Made by a program: the position numbers and the translations under genes. Below are positions 25,368 through 34,886 of a stretch of DNA of 64,000 nucleotides, piece by piece. The DNA comes from an uncultured Methanomicrobiales archaeon (lineage in GTDB: Archaea; Halobacteriota; Methanomicrobia; Methanomicrobiales; Methanospirillaceae): assembly GCA_903926075.1 (NCBI GenBank), contig CAIYHQ010000050.1, forward strand, positions 62,001 to 126,000. The letters are read 5' to 3'. Under the pieces are notes generated by a model. That model searched no databases. It saw only the letters and a program-made list of their open reading frames with translations, and was not told where the DNA came from. The stretch's first letter is position 1. Every line of letters begins with the position of its first letter.

Positions 25368-27965
25368 TTGACAAAACGTTTTAGTTTAGCACTCCTGAGT
25401 ATTGCCGTGCTCGCACTGCTGGTTCTTCCGGCAATGTCAGTACCGGTAATCCCGAGTGTTCCACAAGGTGGAGACGTGTTCATTGGTGAGCAGGGTCTCG
25501 ATGTATCCGCTGCCATAGGCAATGCAACAGCAGTTGCATGGTGGCAGTCAGGGACGAACCCTTCGACCGATGTACCAAATAAGATGATCCAGGTTTCTAA
25601 CCCTGCAGATTTCTATGTGGCACCATCCGACTTTGTCGGCAAGACTGGTAACTGGTACCAGCTTGACGCGAACGGAAAGTCACAGGGAATTGTTGCATTC
25701 GTGGTTAATGACCCAAGCATAGACGTCAAAGTCTGGGATCAGAATTCACAGAAGGACGTTACAGGTCAGAGCATCCCAACCGGTGACTACCTGAACTTCC
25801 GTGTAGAAACAAACCTTAACAACGTTGAAGCGCAGAGAGGAGCAAGTACCGGATTTGTTACAATTAAAGTCAAGACCGCAGATGGAGCAGTTTATGATAA
25901 CCTCTATCAGGCGGATGGCGTAACACTCCCACTCGCAGATATCGCAGTCAATGCACAGCCATATTACTGGGTGCCAGTAAATGATGCAACCCAGGGATGG
26001 TGGACTGGATATACTGACTCTACCGGCAACAAACTTTACAAGGCAGGTACCTACACAGTCACAGCCGAATCGAACCTTAACAGTATGAAAGACAACTACA
26101 AGGACGCATCCGGCAATGACTACACTGGGAAGACTATCTCAGCGACAAAGACAGTTGTGATCACATCCGACAGTGTTAAGATCGAGGCAAGCAAGGACTC
26201 AGTAGTCCGCGGAAACCCCTTCTCAGTCACTGTAAAAGGCAGACCAAATGAGTACTACTACATGTGGGTAAAAGGCACAAGCTCTATGAAGGGCACTGGC
26301 GACGACCAGCCACCACAGGTAGGACCAAACCAGGACAGTGTCTGGTATCCAGGTGGAACACTCCCCTCAGATTTCCAGGGAGCAGCTATCCTTGATTACC
26401 AGTTCCAGAATGGTGGAGGGCGTACCATTGGTCAGGATGTTCCAGCAGTTCAGACAGAAGACCCAGCGTCATACAACTACGCAGCCTTAGTAAAGACATC
26501 GAACGGCGGTACAAGGACTGTCGAGTGGCAAACCACTCGCGACACCAATAATAAGAAATATACAATCCGTGTCGAGAGACAGAACCTTGAAGATAACACC
26601 TACAAGTCCGATGAGGTAGATGTGAAGATAGAGAAGGGAGCGGTTACAGTAGTCGCATCTGGTTCACAGAGCTACTACCTTGGTCAGGAGATCAAGCTTA
26701 CCGGAACAAATTCCGAAACTTCAACTTCATATCTGTTCATTACTGGTCCGAACCTCCCATCGTCAGGTGGAAAACTTGAAACCCCAAGAGACGCAGTCGT
26801 TAGCGGAGATGCTGCAACATTCACCACCGCCGACGTTCTCGACGACAACACATGGGAATTCAAGTGGCAGACCTCAAACATTGCGATTGACGCAGGTACA
26901 TACACAATCTATGCAGTAAGTTCACCCAACAACAAGAATGATCTTGGTAATGCACAATACGGTACAGTTTCCGTAATCGTAAGGAAGCCGTTCGTATCAG
27001 CATCAGCAGATTCAGGCGACGTTGCACGTGGTGACAATGATTACATACGCGGCACTGCAGAAGGCAAGCCCTCTGATGGTGTAGCTATATGGATCCTTGG
27101 AAAGAACTTCGTAGCATATTCAACAGAAAGCGTCAACGATGATGGTTCCTTCGAATACGAGATCAAGGACTCTGTAACACGAGACATGTCAGCAGGACAG
27201 TACTTCGTTGTTGTCCAGCACCCGATGTACAATGACAAGTTCGATGTCTTCCCCAACGCAGACAACACCTTAGTTCAGGGAAGCTACCCAACAGACCCAA
27301 GTACCAAGTTCACCCTTTCAGGCGCAGGAAGCCTCCAGGGTTCCGATGCAGCAGAAGCACTTGTAGCAGCATTAACCGATCCTGCAGTCGATGATACATA
27401 CACGAAACTGCAGTTCATGATCGAAGAACCAACCATCCGTATTGCTCCAATCGGCGAGAAGATGGTCGGCGACAAGTTCAGCATCGATGGTACAACCAAC
27501 CTCAAGCCAGATGATGAAATACTCGTAGAAGTCACCTCTTCGTCCTTCAAGCCGACGGACAAGTCCCAGAGTGGCGAATTCAGCGGTGCAACCGGAACTG
27601 TAAAAGTTCAGAAGGGCACTGAAGGGTTCAACACATGGAACTTCAGTGTTGACTCATCAACATTCAAGCCAGACGAGTACATTGTCAAGGCACAGGGTGT
27701 TGTAGTTGACAGTGCAACCGCAACCCAGCTATTCAACGTAGTTGAGAGCGGTGCGACACCATCAACAACTGCAACAACTGCACCAGCAGTAACAACTGCA
27801 GCAGTAACAACCGCAGTAACAACTGCAGCAGTAACAACTGCAGAAACAACTGTAGCAACGACCGTGCCAACCACAGTCCCGACAACAAAGAGTCCGGGCT
27901 TTGGAGCACTCCTCGCTATGATCGGTCTTGGTGCAGTCGCACTCTTTGTAGTGCGCAGACACTAA
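25368..27965 (+). CDS. Major S-layer protein, DUF3821-like, PGF-type C-terminal anchor
   Basis: An 865-residue surface-layer protein. Signal peptide at about 1-24. An N-terminal DUF3821-like domain (VFIGEQGLDVS..., about 33-230) is followed by several Ig-like beta domains, a Thr/Ala/Val-rich stalk (about 797-840) and a C-terminal SPGFGALLAM hydrophobic segment plus RRH, the layout processed by archaeosortase. Many N-x-S/T sites suggest glycosylation. Translation starts at TTG with an AGGAGG site. Codon use is strongly biased, as expected for an abundant protein. It probably forms the cell surface lattice. Confidence 0.85.
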   Translation: MTKRFSLALLSIAVLALLVLPAMSVPVIPSVPQGGDVFIGEQGLDVSAAIGNATAVAWWQSGTNPSTDVPNKMIQVSNPADFYVAPSDFVGKTGNWYQLDANGKSQGIVAFVVNDPSIDVKVWDQNSQKDVTGQSIPTGDYLNFRVETNLNNVEAQRGASTGFVTIKVKTADGAVYDNLYQADGVTLPLADIAVNAQPYYWVPVNDATQGWWTGYTDSTGNKLYKAGTYTVTAESNLNSMKDNYKDASGNDYTGKTISATKTVVITSDSVKIEASKDSVVRGNPFSVTVKGRPNEYYYMWVKGTSSMKGTGDDQPPQVGPNQDSVWYPGGTLPSDFQGAAILDYQFQNGGGRTIGQDVPAVQTEDPASYNYAALVKTSNGGTRTVEWQTTRDTNNKKYTIRVERQNLEDNTYKSDEVDVKIEKGAVTVVASGSQSYYLGQEIKLTGTNSETSTSYLFITGPNLPSSGGKLETPRDAVVSGDAATFTTADVLDDNTWEFKWQTSNIAIDAGTYTIYAVSSPNNKNDLGNAQYGTVSVIVRKPFVSASADSGDVARGDNDYIRGTAEGKPSDGVAIWILGKNFVAYSTESVNDDGSFEYEIKDSVTRDMSAGQYFVVVQHPMYNDKFDVFPNADNTLVQGSYPTDPSTKFTLSGAGSLQGSDAAEALVAALTDPAVDDTYTKLQFMIEEPTIRIAPIGEKMVGDKFSIDGTTNLKPDDEILVEVTSSSFKPTDKSQSGEFSGATGTVKVQKGTEGFNTWNFSVDSSTFKPDEYIVKAQGVVVDSATATQLFNVVESGATPSTTATTAPAVTTAAVTTAVTTAAVTTAETTVATTVPTTVPTTKSPGFGALLAMIGLGAVALFVVRRH
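27760..27860 (+). repeat. Imperfect tandem repeat encoding the Thr-rich stalk
   Basis: Units related to GCAGTAACAACTGCA recur several times with small changes, giving ValThrThrAla repeats in the S-layer protein. The low complexity also opens long artificial frames on the opposite strand. Copy number is likely to vary between strains. Confidence 0.75.
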
Positions 27966-27976
27966 ACCCACCAATA

Positions 27977-27985
27977 TTTTTTTTT
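27977..27985 (+). terminator. Poly-T terminator after the S-layer gene
   Basis: A run of nine T starts 12 bases after the S-layer stop codon. Archaeal RNA polymerase terminates at such runs without a required hairpin. Confidence 0.6.
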
Positions 27986-28104
27986 CTCCACCAGTACACG
28001 AGTAATTCCTCCATTCAGATCCTTCTTATTCTTTGTAACTTTTCGGAAGAGATAAGGAAGGAGAGTACCTAAACGGATACAGGATATTCGGGTAGGGTAG
28101 GGGT

Positions 28105-29631
28105 ATGAAACTCACAGTACGGCTTCTTGATATCGAAAAGCGGGGAGTGCTTATTCATAATGAGGATGCACGAAACCTCGGTGTTTTGAAAGGTGACCGG
28201 GTCCAGATCTTAAATGCTGTAAATGGAGAATCAACAGCTGCATTTGTAGATACAACAAGTACAATTCTCGTTCCTGGAAATGTAGGTCTATATCGTAATA
28301 CTAATGAGAAAGTTGGATTTAACGAGGGAGAATCGGCAGAGATCAGTGAATCAGGAAGACCCGTCTCACTTGATTATATAAAAAAGAAGATGAATGGAAA
28401 AAGGCTCACAAAAGATGAGACATATTCCATTGTTAAGGATATTGTCAGCGAAGATATATCTCCCTCTGAATTAATGGCCTATATCACGGCGACATATATC
28501 AACACGATGGACATGGATGAGATTGAATTTCTCACCCGTGCGATGGTTGATACCGGTGAACAACTCAGTTTTCATACAAAGCCGATTGTCGATAAACACT
28601 CTGTCGGAGGGGTCCCTGGGAATAAAATTTCGCTCGTAGTGGTCCCTATCATTGCAGCAAGCGGGCTTAAAATCCCCAAAACCAGTTCAAGGGCTATAAC
28701 CGGAGCTGCGGGTACCGCAGACCTCATGGAGGTTCTGGCACCTGTTAATTTTTCTGCAACAGAAGTCCAGCAGATGACACAAAAGGTTGGAGGAACAATT
28801 GTCTGGGGTGGGGCAACCAATATCGCACCTGCAGACGATAAAATTATTATCCAGGAGTACCCGTTTAAGATTGATGCGAGGGGCCAGATGCTTGCAAGTG
28901 TGATGGCAAAGAAATATGCAGTAGGTGCTAACCTTGTTGTGATAGATATACCGGTAGGAAAGAATACCAAAGTCGTATCTGTCCAGGATGGAAGAAAGCT
29001 TGCACGAGATTTTATTGAACTTGGTGAAAGACTGCACATGAAAGTCGAATGTGCAATGACCTATGGATCTTCGCCAGTTGGTCATTCAATCGGTCCAAAT
29101 CTTGAAGTTGCAGAAGCTTTGCGGGTCCTTGAGGGTGATCCTGAACCCTCATCACTTATCGAGAAGAGTCTTTCACTTGCAGGAATTGCACTTGAGATGT
29201 CTGGAAAGGCTGCAAAAGGAAATGGCATCAAAGTTGCTCGCGAAATCCTCGAGAGTGGAAAAGCTCTATTAAAATTTAAGGAAATTATTAGTATTCAGGG
29301 AGGTGACCCCAAGGTCAGTTCGGCAGACATCTTACCTGGAAAATACAAGTTTGTCGTAAAATCACCAGTAAATGGTTATGTTGTCGATTTTGATAATAAA
29401 GGTCTCATCACCCTTGCAAGAATGGCAGGTTCACCTCAGGATCGGGGGGCAGGGATACTCCTCCATGCCAAACGGGGTACAAGAATAGAAGCTGGAGACC
29501 CACTATTTACGATATTTTCAGAAAGAAACTGGCGACTCAATAAAGCGGTTGAAGAGGGAAGAAGACTGATGCCTGTCCTTGTTGAAGGGATGCTGCTTGC
29601 ACGTATTCCTGATGATATCAAATGGGAATAA
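28105..29631 (+). CDS. deoA: AMP phosphorylase
   Basis: Phosphorolyses AMP to ribose-1,5-bisphosphate and adenine, feeding the archaeal AMP-to-3-phosphoglycerate route with R15P isomerase and RubisCO. The 508-residue protein has an N-terminal archaeal extension (1-85), the thymidine-phosphorylase core with [11 protein letters not shown] (about 160), and [21 protein letters not shown] (quoted in part as [11 protein letters not shown]), and a C-terminal PYNP domain. The extended N-terminus separates it from bacterial thymidine phosphorylase. The other two pathway genes are not in the window. Confidence 0.93.
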   Translation: MKLTVRLLDIEKRGVLIHNEDARNLGVLKGDRVQILNAVNGESTAAFVDTTSTILVPGNVGLYRNTNEKVGFNEGESAEISESGRPVSLDYIKKKMNGKRLTKDETYSIVKDIVSEDISPSELMAYITATYINTMDMDEIEFLTRAMVDTGEQLSFHTKPIVDKHSVGGVPGNKISLVVVPIIAASGLKIPKTSSRAITGAAGTADLMEVLAPVNFSATEVQQMTQKVGGTIVWGGATNIAPADDKIIIQEYPFKIDARGQMLASVMAKKYAVGANLVVIDIPVGKNTKVVSVQDGRKLARDFIELGERLHMKVECAMTYGSSPVGHSIGPNLEVAEALRVLEGDPEPSSLIEKSLSLAGIALEMSGKAAKGNGIKVAREILESGKALLKFKEIISIQGGDPKVSSADILPGKYKFVVKSPVNGYVVDFDNKGLITLARMAGSPQDRGAGILLHAKRGTRIEAGDPLFTIFSERNWRLNKAVEEGRRLMPVLVEGMLLARIPDDIKWE

Positions 29632-29644
29632 GGTAGATGATATT

Positions 29645-31066
29645 ATGGTATGTATAAAATCTGTCTTATCTGTGTTTTTTCTATTGGTTATTTTTTTAAT
29701 TGCACCAATGGACGCTGCAACATTTAGTGTAATTGTTTTTGAAAAAACCTCAAATTCTACTTTGAGTATTCCATATGCCCTTGTTTATGCGAATAATGCA
29801 TATTTAGGAAGGACTGACAAAGATGGAACCCTTTCATTTACACTTCCTGGTGACGGTCCTTACCCGGTAAGTGTTGTAAAACCCGGATATACTACTTTCT
29901 CAGGTGAAATTGATGCAAATAACATGTCAATTCTTGTTCCACTGACAAAAGGAGATGAGAATGTTTCAATCCAGTTATTTGATGCAGACTCAGTAACTCC
30001 TGTTAGTGATGCGGATGTATTAATCCGGGGTGTAAATATCAGTACAATGCTCAAATCAGACTCAAATGGTTCAGTGAATTTCTTTGTCCCTGGCCAGAAC
30101 AGTTATAATATTGAGATGTCTGCCGCCGGATACGACCCAAGGATTGAGCATATCGATGTCAGTGTCGAGGACCAGAACCTCCAGTACTGGCTCTACAAAG
30201 AGGGAAGGTCTTCAATCATTGTTTCAGATGAGAATAATCGACCTATCTCCGGGGCAACAGTAATAAATGATGATCAGACCGTCGGAACTTCAAATGATAA
30301 TGGGATAGTTGTTCTACACCTATCACCAGGTGTATCTTACCCTGTGAAGATAAGGAAAGATGGGTTTGCAGAAAAAAGTATAACGCTCACAGGTTCAGAC
30401 AGACATGCATTAGAGAAGGTGACACTCAATAAGGCAGAAGATCAGGTCTCTATTCTTGTGTATAATGGCACCCATGAAGCGGTAGCCGGAGCTCAGGTCT
30501 CCTTCAATGGAACTATAGCAGGTTCGACGAATGAATTTGGAAGGTTGCGTTCAACTGGTTTCTACCGGGGAACGATAAACGTCAGTATTGTCCATCCGAT
30601 GTATGAGCCTGTAAACACAGAAGTTACATTCGATCAAGGGGATAATGAAAAGATCTTCATTCTTGAACCTGCTCGTGTCTCTGCGGTTCTTAATCTGATG
30701 GATGACAATGGAACCATCATCAGGGATGCCCAGGTAAAGATGAATGGTATTGAAATGGGTTTTACCGACAATGATGGTAATATTCTGCTTATGACCGCAA
30801 AAGGAGAACCAATTCATGTTACCGTGAACAAATCAGGTTATCAGCCTCTTTCAACAGACATCCCGGTACCTGGGGACCTCAACTCACTGAATATTACACT
30901 TAAACTTACAAAGATAGTAAAAAAAGAGGTCCCGGCACCGATGGCAATAGAAAATTATACCTGGCTTCTTGCAGTTCCTGTAATATTGATAGCCTGCCTT
31001 ATAATTGGTCTCATCCTGCGGCGTAAAGAGCATAAAGGTCATAGGAGAGGCGGTAGAGACCTCTAA
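29645..31066 (+). CDS. Surface protein with five carboxypeptidase-regulatory-like/PEGA repeats
   Basis: A 473-residue protein with a signal peptide (about 1-24), five modules of 75-95 residues each built as VSIxVxD...ISGAxVxxN...GxTxxxG...YPVxVxKxGY, and a C-terminal transmembrane helix with a basic tail. The modules resemble carboxypeptidase-regulatory-like or PEGA beta-sandwiches used as surface spacers. It starts 13 bases after the deoA stop. The frame reaches back to 29579 inside deoA, but ATG 29645 directly precedes the signal peptide. It is probably a cell-envelope adhesin or spacer; the ligand is unknown. Confidence 0.8.
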   Translation: MVCIKSVLSVFFLLVIFLIAPMDAATFSVIVFEKTSNSTLSIPYALVYANNAYLGRTDKDGTLSFTLPGDGPYPVSVVKPGYTTFSGEIDANNMSILVPLTKGDENVSIQLFDADSVTPVSDADVLIRGVNISTMLKSDSNGSVNFFVPGQNSYNIEMSAAGYDPRIEHIDVSVEDQNLQYWLYKEGRSSIIVSDENNRPISGATVINDDQTVGTSNDNGIVVLHLSPGVSYPVKIRKDGFAEKSITLTGSDRHALEKVTLNKAEDQVSILVYNGTHEAVAGAQVSFNGTIAGSTNEFGRLRSTGFYRGTINVSIVHPMYEPVNTEVTFDQGDNEKIFILEPARVSAVLNLMDDNGTIIRDAQVKMNGIEMGFTDNDGNILLMTAKGEPIHVTVNKSGYQPLSTDIPVPGDLNSLNITLKLTKIVKKEVPAPMAIENYTWLLAVPVILIACLIIGLILRRKEHKGHRRGGRDL

Positions 31067-31088
31067 AATCAATTTCAATCTAAAAGAA

Positions 31089-31160
31089 CGGATCTAGCGG
31101 GGATCGAACCCGCGTCCTTGGGTTCGAAGCCCAAGAGGATGTCCGCTACCCTATAGATCC
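31089..31160 (-). tRNA. tRNA-Arg (TCG)
   Basis: On the minus strand GGATCTA pairs with TAGATCC, discriminator G. The anticodon loop CTTCGAA gives TCG. T-arm GCGGGTTCGATCCCCGC. 72 bases, no intron. Confidence 0.94.
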
Positions 31161-31212
31161 AGCCCCTAGATAATATCGCAACCTATTTAGGCGTTTTGAT
31201 TGATTTATTGGT

Positions 31213-31650
31213 ATGATACTATCCTCCCACGAGATAGTAAAGAGGCTTGAGGGAGATATCCCTGGTCCGCGACTTGTGATAGATCCGTATTCAGATAAAA
31301 GCCAACAGCCGGCATCATATGATCTAAGGGCAGGCGAGGATGTTATGCTCCGTCATGGACGCACCACACTTGTTGCATCCATGGAATGGGTTGAACTCCC
31401 GGTTGATCTTGCCGCAACACTAAGATGTAGATCAAGTTATGGACGGCGTGGAATTCTTTTGGGCGCAGGTTTTGTAGACCCTGGCTTTCGTGGTCAACTG
31501 ACTTTATGTCTTGTAAATATGGGCACAGAAGATGTCTCTCTTCTCCACGGTGAAAGAGTGGTCCAGATGATATTGCATGAAGTGAAAGGAAGCAATGATC
31601 TTTATCGTGGCCGTTATCAGGATAGTACCGGAGTAGTTGAAGCAAGATGA
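31213..31650 (+). CDS. dut: Probable dUTP diphosphatase, archaeal dCTP-deaminase-like family
   Basis: A 145-residue protein of the dCTP deaminase/dUTPase superfamily, with RSSYGRRG and the core GAGFVDPGFRGQLTLCL. In dCTP deaminases a catalytic Glu follows the DPG motif (xVLE); here the aligned residue is Cys (TLC), and the C-terminus is shorter than in deaminases. These two points favour plain dUTP hydrolysis, which supplies dUMP for thymidylate synthase. It overlaps nrpR by four bases, so they are translated together. Confidence 0.8.
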   Translation: MILSSHEIVKRLEGDIPGPRLVIDPYSDKSQQPASYDLRAGEDVMLRHGRTTLVASMEWVELPVDLAATLRCRSSYGRRGILLGAGFVDPGFRGQLTLCLVNMGTEDVSLLHGERVVQMILHEVKGSNDLYRGRYQDSTGVVEAR

Positions 31651-32597
31651 TTCATACCGAAAGAAAATATATTGAAATTCTCAGAATCTTAAAAGAACAT
31701 CAGGAACCGGTCGGAGCAAAACGTCTGTCTGAACTGATGGCTGAACGCGGTTTTGTCATGAGTGATCGTGCTGTTCAGTATTATCTTAGTTATCTTGATG
31801 AAATGGGTTTCACACAAAAGGTAGGAAATTATGGAAGAATTCTCACCGAAAACGGGACTTCAGAAACTGAGCGCGCACTTGTTGGAGGTAGAATCGGGTT
31901 CATAATCTCGAAACTTGAGAGACTTGCTTTCAGAAGTACATTTAATCCAGATACTGGGACTGGAGAGGTGGGATATAACCTTACACGTGTGCCTGAACCC
32001 ATTCTTGAAGGTGTGATTAGTTGTTTTGAGCAGGTTAAAAGATCAGGTCTTGGGTTTTTTAACGGTTACCGGATTATTGATAAAGACCCAAGAATCCCTA
32101 AAGGGAACGTTGGAATTATTAGTGTGTGTAGTATAACAATGGACGGAGTTTATCAGCGGCTGGGTGTACCGGTTAGAATGGCATTCGGAGGCCGGCTTTC
32201 AATAAAAAAGAATTCTCCTGATTGTTTTCTCGACGTGATTGCGTATTCAGGGACAACTGTAGATCCTCTTCAGATCTTCATCGCAGCAGGCCTCACATCA
32301 GTTCAGAATATTGTCCGAACCGGGAACGGTGTAGCCCTTGCAAATGTGCGTGAAGTTCCTGCGATGGCTGAAGGGATTATAAAAGATGTATCGGAATCAA
32401 TGGTCAAATGTGGTTTTAATCCCCCGGTATGTGTGGGAAGAGAAGTTCTTAACCTGCAGCCTGAACCGTCCAGAATTTCAATAGTCTCTTTTAGTGGAAT
32501 GAATTATATAGGAAATGCATGCGAACAGGGCTATAAACTTGAAACTGAAATAGGAGCAGGCAACATACCTTTTTCAAAGATATGTGAAGATAACTAA
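31647..32597 (+). CDS. nrpR: NrpR-family transcriptional repressor, single NrpR domain
   Basis: Nitrogen-assimilation repressor that binds 2-oxoglutarate in methanogens. The 316-residue protein has an N-terminal winged helix (about 5-65, GAKRLSELMAERGF, DRAVQYYLSYL) and one NrpR effector domain (about 80-316, including RLGVPVRMAFGGR and YSGTTVDPLQIFIAAGLT, quoted in part). Some lineages have two NrpR domains or two genes; this is the one-domain form with DNA-binding part. It follows dut in an overlapping operon. Confidence 0.92.
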   Translation: MIHTERKYIEILRILKEHQEPVGAKRLSELMAERGFVMSDRAVQYYLSYLDEMGFTQKVGNYGRILTENGTSETERALVGGRIGFIISKLERLAFRSTFNPDTGTGEVGYNLTRVPEPILEGVISCFEQVKRSGLGFFNGYRIIDKDPRIPKGNVGIISVCSITMDGVYQRLGVPVRMAFGGRLSIKKNSPDCFLDVIAYSGTTVDPLQIFIAAGLTSVQNIVRTGNGVALANVREVPAMAEGIIKDVSESMVKCGFNPPVCVGREVLNLQPEPSRISIVSFSGMNYIGNACEQGYKLETEIGAGNIPFSKICEDN

Positions 32598-32611
32598 AAA
32601 AAAGGTAATAT

Positions 32612-33727
32612 TTATTCTTCAGATTCCTGAAAGTAAAAAGGGAATCCTGAAGCAATGATTACAACTGCAACAAAATGCGAATGTGGTACCGGGTAATCAC
32701 CTCCACGGATCTCACCCCCGGGAATCAAACGGTTTAGCCACTCCCTTGATGCCATGTACCCTTTCATAGAGAGTTCACGAGGTGGCCCTGCTACTAATAT
32801 AAGGGCCTTTTCTGCCATATGAGGATTGAATCTACAGGAGGGGTACTGATGGAGTGCCTGATGAGCAAGGTTCATTATACGAGTTGCCCTGGACTCGTCA
32901 TTGGTATAGCTGTCGCCAGATGAGAGCAAATCGCTAAGTCCGGATTTCAGGCCCTTTACCTGCTCTCGAGCATAACAAAGTGATATTAATCCTGTAACTT
33001 TTAAGGTGTTGATAATATCTCCTGCATCGACAACAACTTCCCCTGGTTTTTTTCCACTTTCACAGGCAGGTTCGCCAGCCCTGAGTATGACACTTATCCT
33101 GCGTGCTATTTCAATATTGAATAAACTCCACTCCTCTTTTTTTATCTCCTGAATATTAGGCTCCTGATTTTTCAGGAATGGTATCTGGATATCTCCCGAA
33201 TGTGATACTTTTGTTTTGATTGTCAAAGGGTCAGGTGTAATAAGATCATTTTCAAAGAGAAAAATCCCGTCAAGCTGGCCAGAAACTTTTTTTAGATCAA
33301 TTATTGCCTTCTCTCTCTTTTCAGGCTCATATTTAGGATCAGGTATAACAAAAATTCCAAAAACAGGTTCAATAACTGATGATCTTATGGTCTCAATGAG
33401 AGGACCGATATATTGAATTGAGGAACCGCCGAGACCACATATAAGAAAAATTGCGTCTGTCTCTCCAGTATCGTGGTTTAAAAGAGCCTCGGTTACTGCA
33501 TGGGGTTCGGGTCCTTTTTCAAAAGGACCGTCCGGTCCTACATGTATACGGGGGAAAAAAAGTTTCTGCCCTTCAGGCATGAGTTCGAGAGACTTTAATA
33601 CATCAGGATCAGTATTGACCGCAAGACCCGTAAAAGTCCTGGTCACTCTCTTTTTGTTTTCAAAATTATGCAAAGCTTCAACTATTCTCGATCCGGCTCC
33701 GCCCATTCCCACTGCAAGGACCCGCAT
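32612..33727 (-). CDS. Divergent tubulin/FtsZ-superfamily protein
   Basis: A 371-residue protein with the FtsZ-like N-terminus VGMGGAGSRIVEAL and AVNTD (36-40), but the GGGTG[ST]G tubulin signature is replaced by GLGGSSI (98-104). In the T7 catalytic-loop region VVDAGDI, Asp234 and Asp237 are kept while the usual Asn is not. A C-terminal GGEIRGGDYP segment is conserved-looking. It is neither canonical FtsZ nor clearly CetZ. It may be a non-canonical filament or a GTP-binding scaffold. It converges with nrpR and is divergent from mer. Confidence 0.78.
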   Translation of the reverse strand: MRVLAVGMGGAGSRIVEALHNFENKKRVTRTFTGLAVNTDPDVLKSLELMPEGQKLFFPRIHVGPDGPFEKGPEPHAVTEALLNHDTGETDAIFLICGLGGSSIQYIGPLIETIRSSVIEPVFGIFVIPDPKYEPEKREKAIIDLKKVSGQLDGIFLFENDLITPDPLTIKTKVSHSGDIQIPFLKNQEPNIQEIKKEEWSLFNIEIARRISVILRAGEPACESGKKPGEVVVDAGDIINTLKVTGLISLCYAREQVKGLKSGLSDLLSSGDSYTNDESRATRIMNLAHQALHQYPSCRFNPHMAEKALILVAGPPRELSMKGYMASREWLNRLIPGGEIRGGDYPVPHSHFVAVVIIASGFPFYFQESEE

Positions 33728-33865
33728 AATGCTCTCCTTTTCCTATAATCAGGAAATATGAGTAAATATGTTCGCGTCGTCAGGGGAAAAAGGCGATCAT
33801 TATGAAAACAAAATAACAATCTATTTAAATTTCCCAACTATAATAAAAGATGAAGTGAATTAAAA

Positions 33866-34852
33866 ATGAGTTATGGAATAGAGTTTGTACCAGGAAACGT
33901 AAACGTCAAGCAGGTAGTCAATTATTGTAAACTTGCTGAGTCAAAAGATATTGATTTTGCATGGATAACCAACCACTATAATAACCGCCACTGCTATCCT
34001 ACACTTGCAGCAATTGCGCAGGCAACGACAACGATCAAGATGGGACCAGGGATAATGAACGCCTTTACTGACACACCGGCAGCAATGGCATCATTTATCT
34101 GCACATTGAATGAAATTTCCGATGGCCGTGCAGTGCTCGGTATCGGACCAGGTGACTTGTCAACACTTCCAAAGCTTGCAATTAACCCTGAAAAGCCGGT
34201 AGCAAGGCTTGAGGAAGCTATCAGCGTGATAAGGAAACTATGTACTGGTGAAGAGACCACCACACCTGAGAACCAGTTCTTCAAATATTCAGGTGCAAAA
34301 CTTACTGGTGTCAATCTTCCAGGTAAGAAGGGCATATCCGTATACGTTGGTGCACAAGGTCCTAAAGTTCTTGAACTCGCAGGGAAAGTCGGCGATGGAG
34401 CACTTATCAATGCATCAAATCCTAAGGACTTCGAAGTAGCAATACCAATCATCAAAAAGGCTTGCGAAGCAGTCGGAAAGAAAGGATTTGATATTGGTGC
34501 ATATACAGCCATGTCAATTGACATGAACGAGAAGAAAGCAAGAAATTCAGCAAAAATTGTTGCGGCATTCATTGCAGCAGGATCGCCACCAGACCTTCTC
34601 AACCGTCATGGCCTTGACCTGAACAAAGTAGCAACAATCAAGTCTGCACTTGCAAAATTCGATTTCAAGACAGCAGGTGAGAATGTTGATGACAAGACCA
34701 TCGATGCATTTACAATTGCAGGCACACCTGACACTGTAAAGCAGAAGTGTGAAGACCTCATGAAGGCAGGGGTTACACAGATCATCTTTGGATCACCACT
34801 CGGTCCGGACATGACCACTTCAATCCGTCTGCTTGGGAAATATATCGTATAA
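33866..34852 (+). CDS. mer: 5,10-methylenetetrahydromethanopterin reductase
   Basis: F420-dependent reductase of the CO2-to-methane pathway: methylene-H4MPT plus F420H2 gives methyl-H4MPT. The 328 residues fit the luciferase-like TIM-barrel family: MSYGIEFVPG N-terminus, AWITNHYNNRH, GPGIMNAFTDTPA, and the YVGAQGPKVLELAGKVGDG segment (quoted in part as YVGAQGPK). Codon use is strongly biased, as in the S-layer gene. A TATA-like TATTTAAATTT near 33821 gives a short leader. Confidence 0.97.
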   Translation: MSYGIEFVPGNVNVKQVVNYCKLAESKDIDFAWITNHYNNRHCYPTLAAIAQATTTIKMGPGIMNAFTDTPAAMASFICTLNEISDGRAVLGIGPGDLSTLPKLAINPEKPVARLEEAISVIRKLCTGEETTTPENQFFKYSGAKLTGVNLPGKKGISVYVGAQGPKVLELAGKVGDGALINASNPKDFEVAIPIIKKACEAVGKKGFDIGAYTAMSIDMNEKKARNSAKIVAAFIAAGSPPDLLNRHGLDLNKVATIKSALAKFDFKTAGENVDDKTIDAFTIAGTPDTVKQKCEDLMKAGVTQIIFGSPLGPDMTTSIRLLGKYIV

Positions 34853-34886
34853 TTCCCCCCTTTTTTCAGAGTTATTTCCCTTATTC

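Noticed and set aside
27760-27860. Possible CRISPR-like repeat
   Set aside because: The repeats are adjacent, imperfect, have no spacers and are in frame with the S-layer stalk.
27608-27974. Long antisense frames over the end of the S-layer gene, including a Cys-rich one
   Set aside because: They arise from the Thr/Ala codon repeats read backwards; low complexity with no independent support.
28572-29039. 155-codon frame antisense to deoA
   Set aside because: It fully overlaps a clear enzyme gene and has no family features.
31213-31650. dCTP deaminase (dcd) call
   Set aside because: The Glu that follows the DPG motif in deaminases is replaced by Cys and the C-terminus is short, so dUTPase fits better.
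33994-34602. 202-codon frame antisense to mer
   Set aside because: It is a shadow caused by the biased codon use of mer; composition is not protein-like and there is no start signal.
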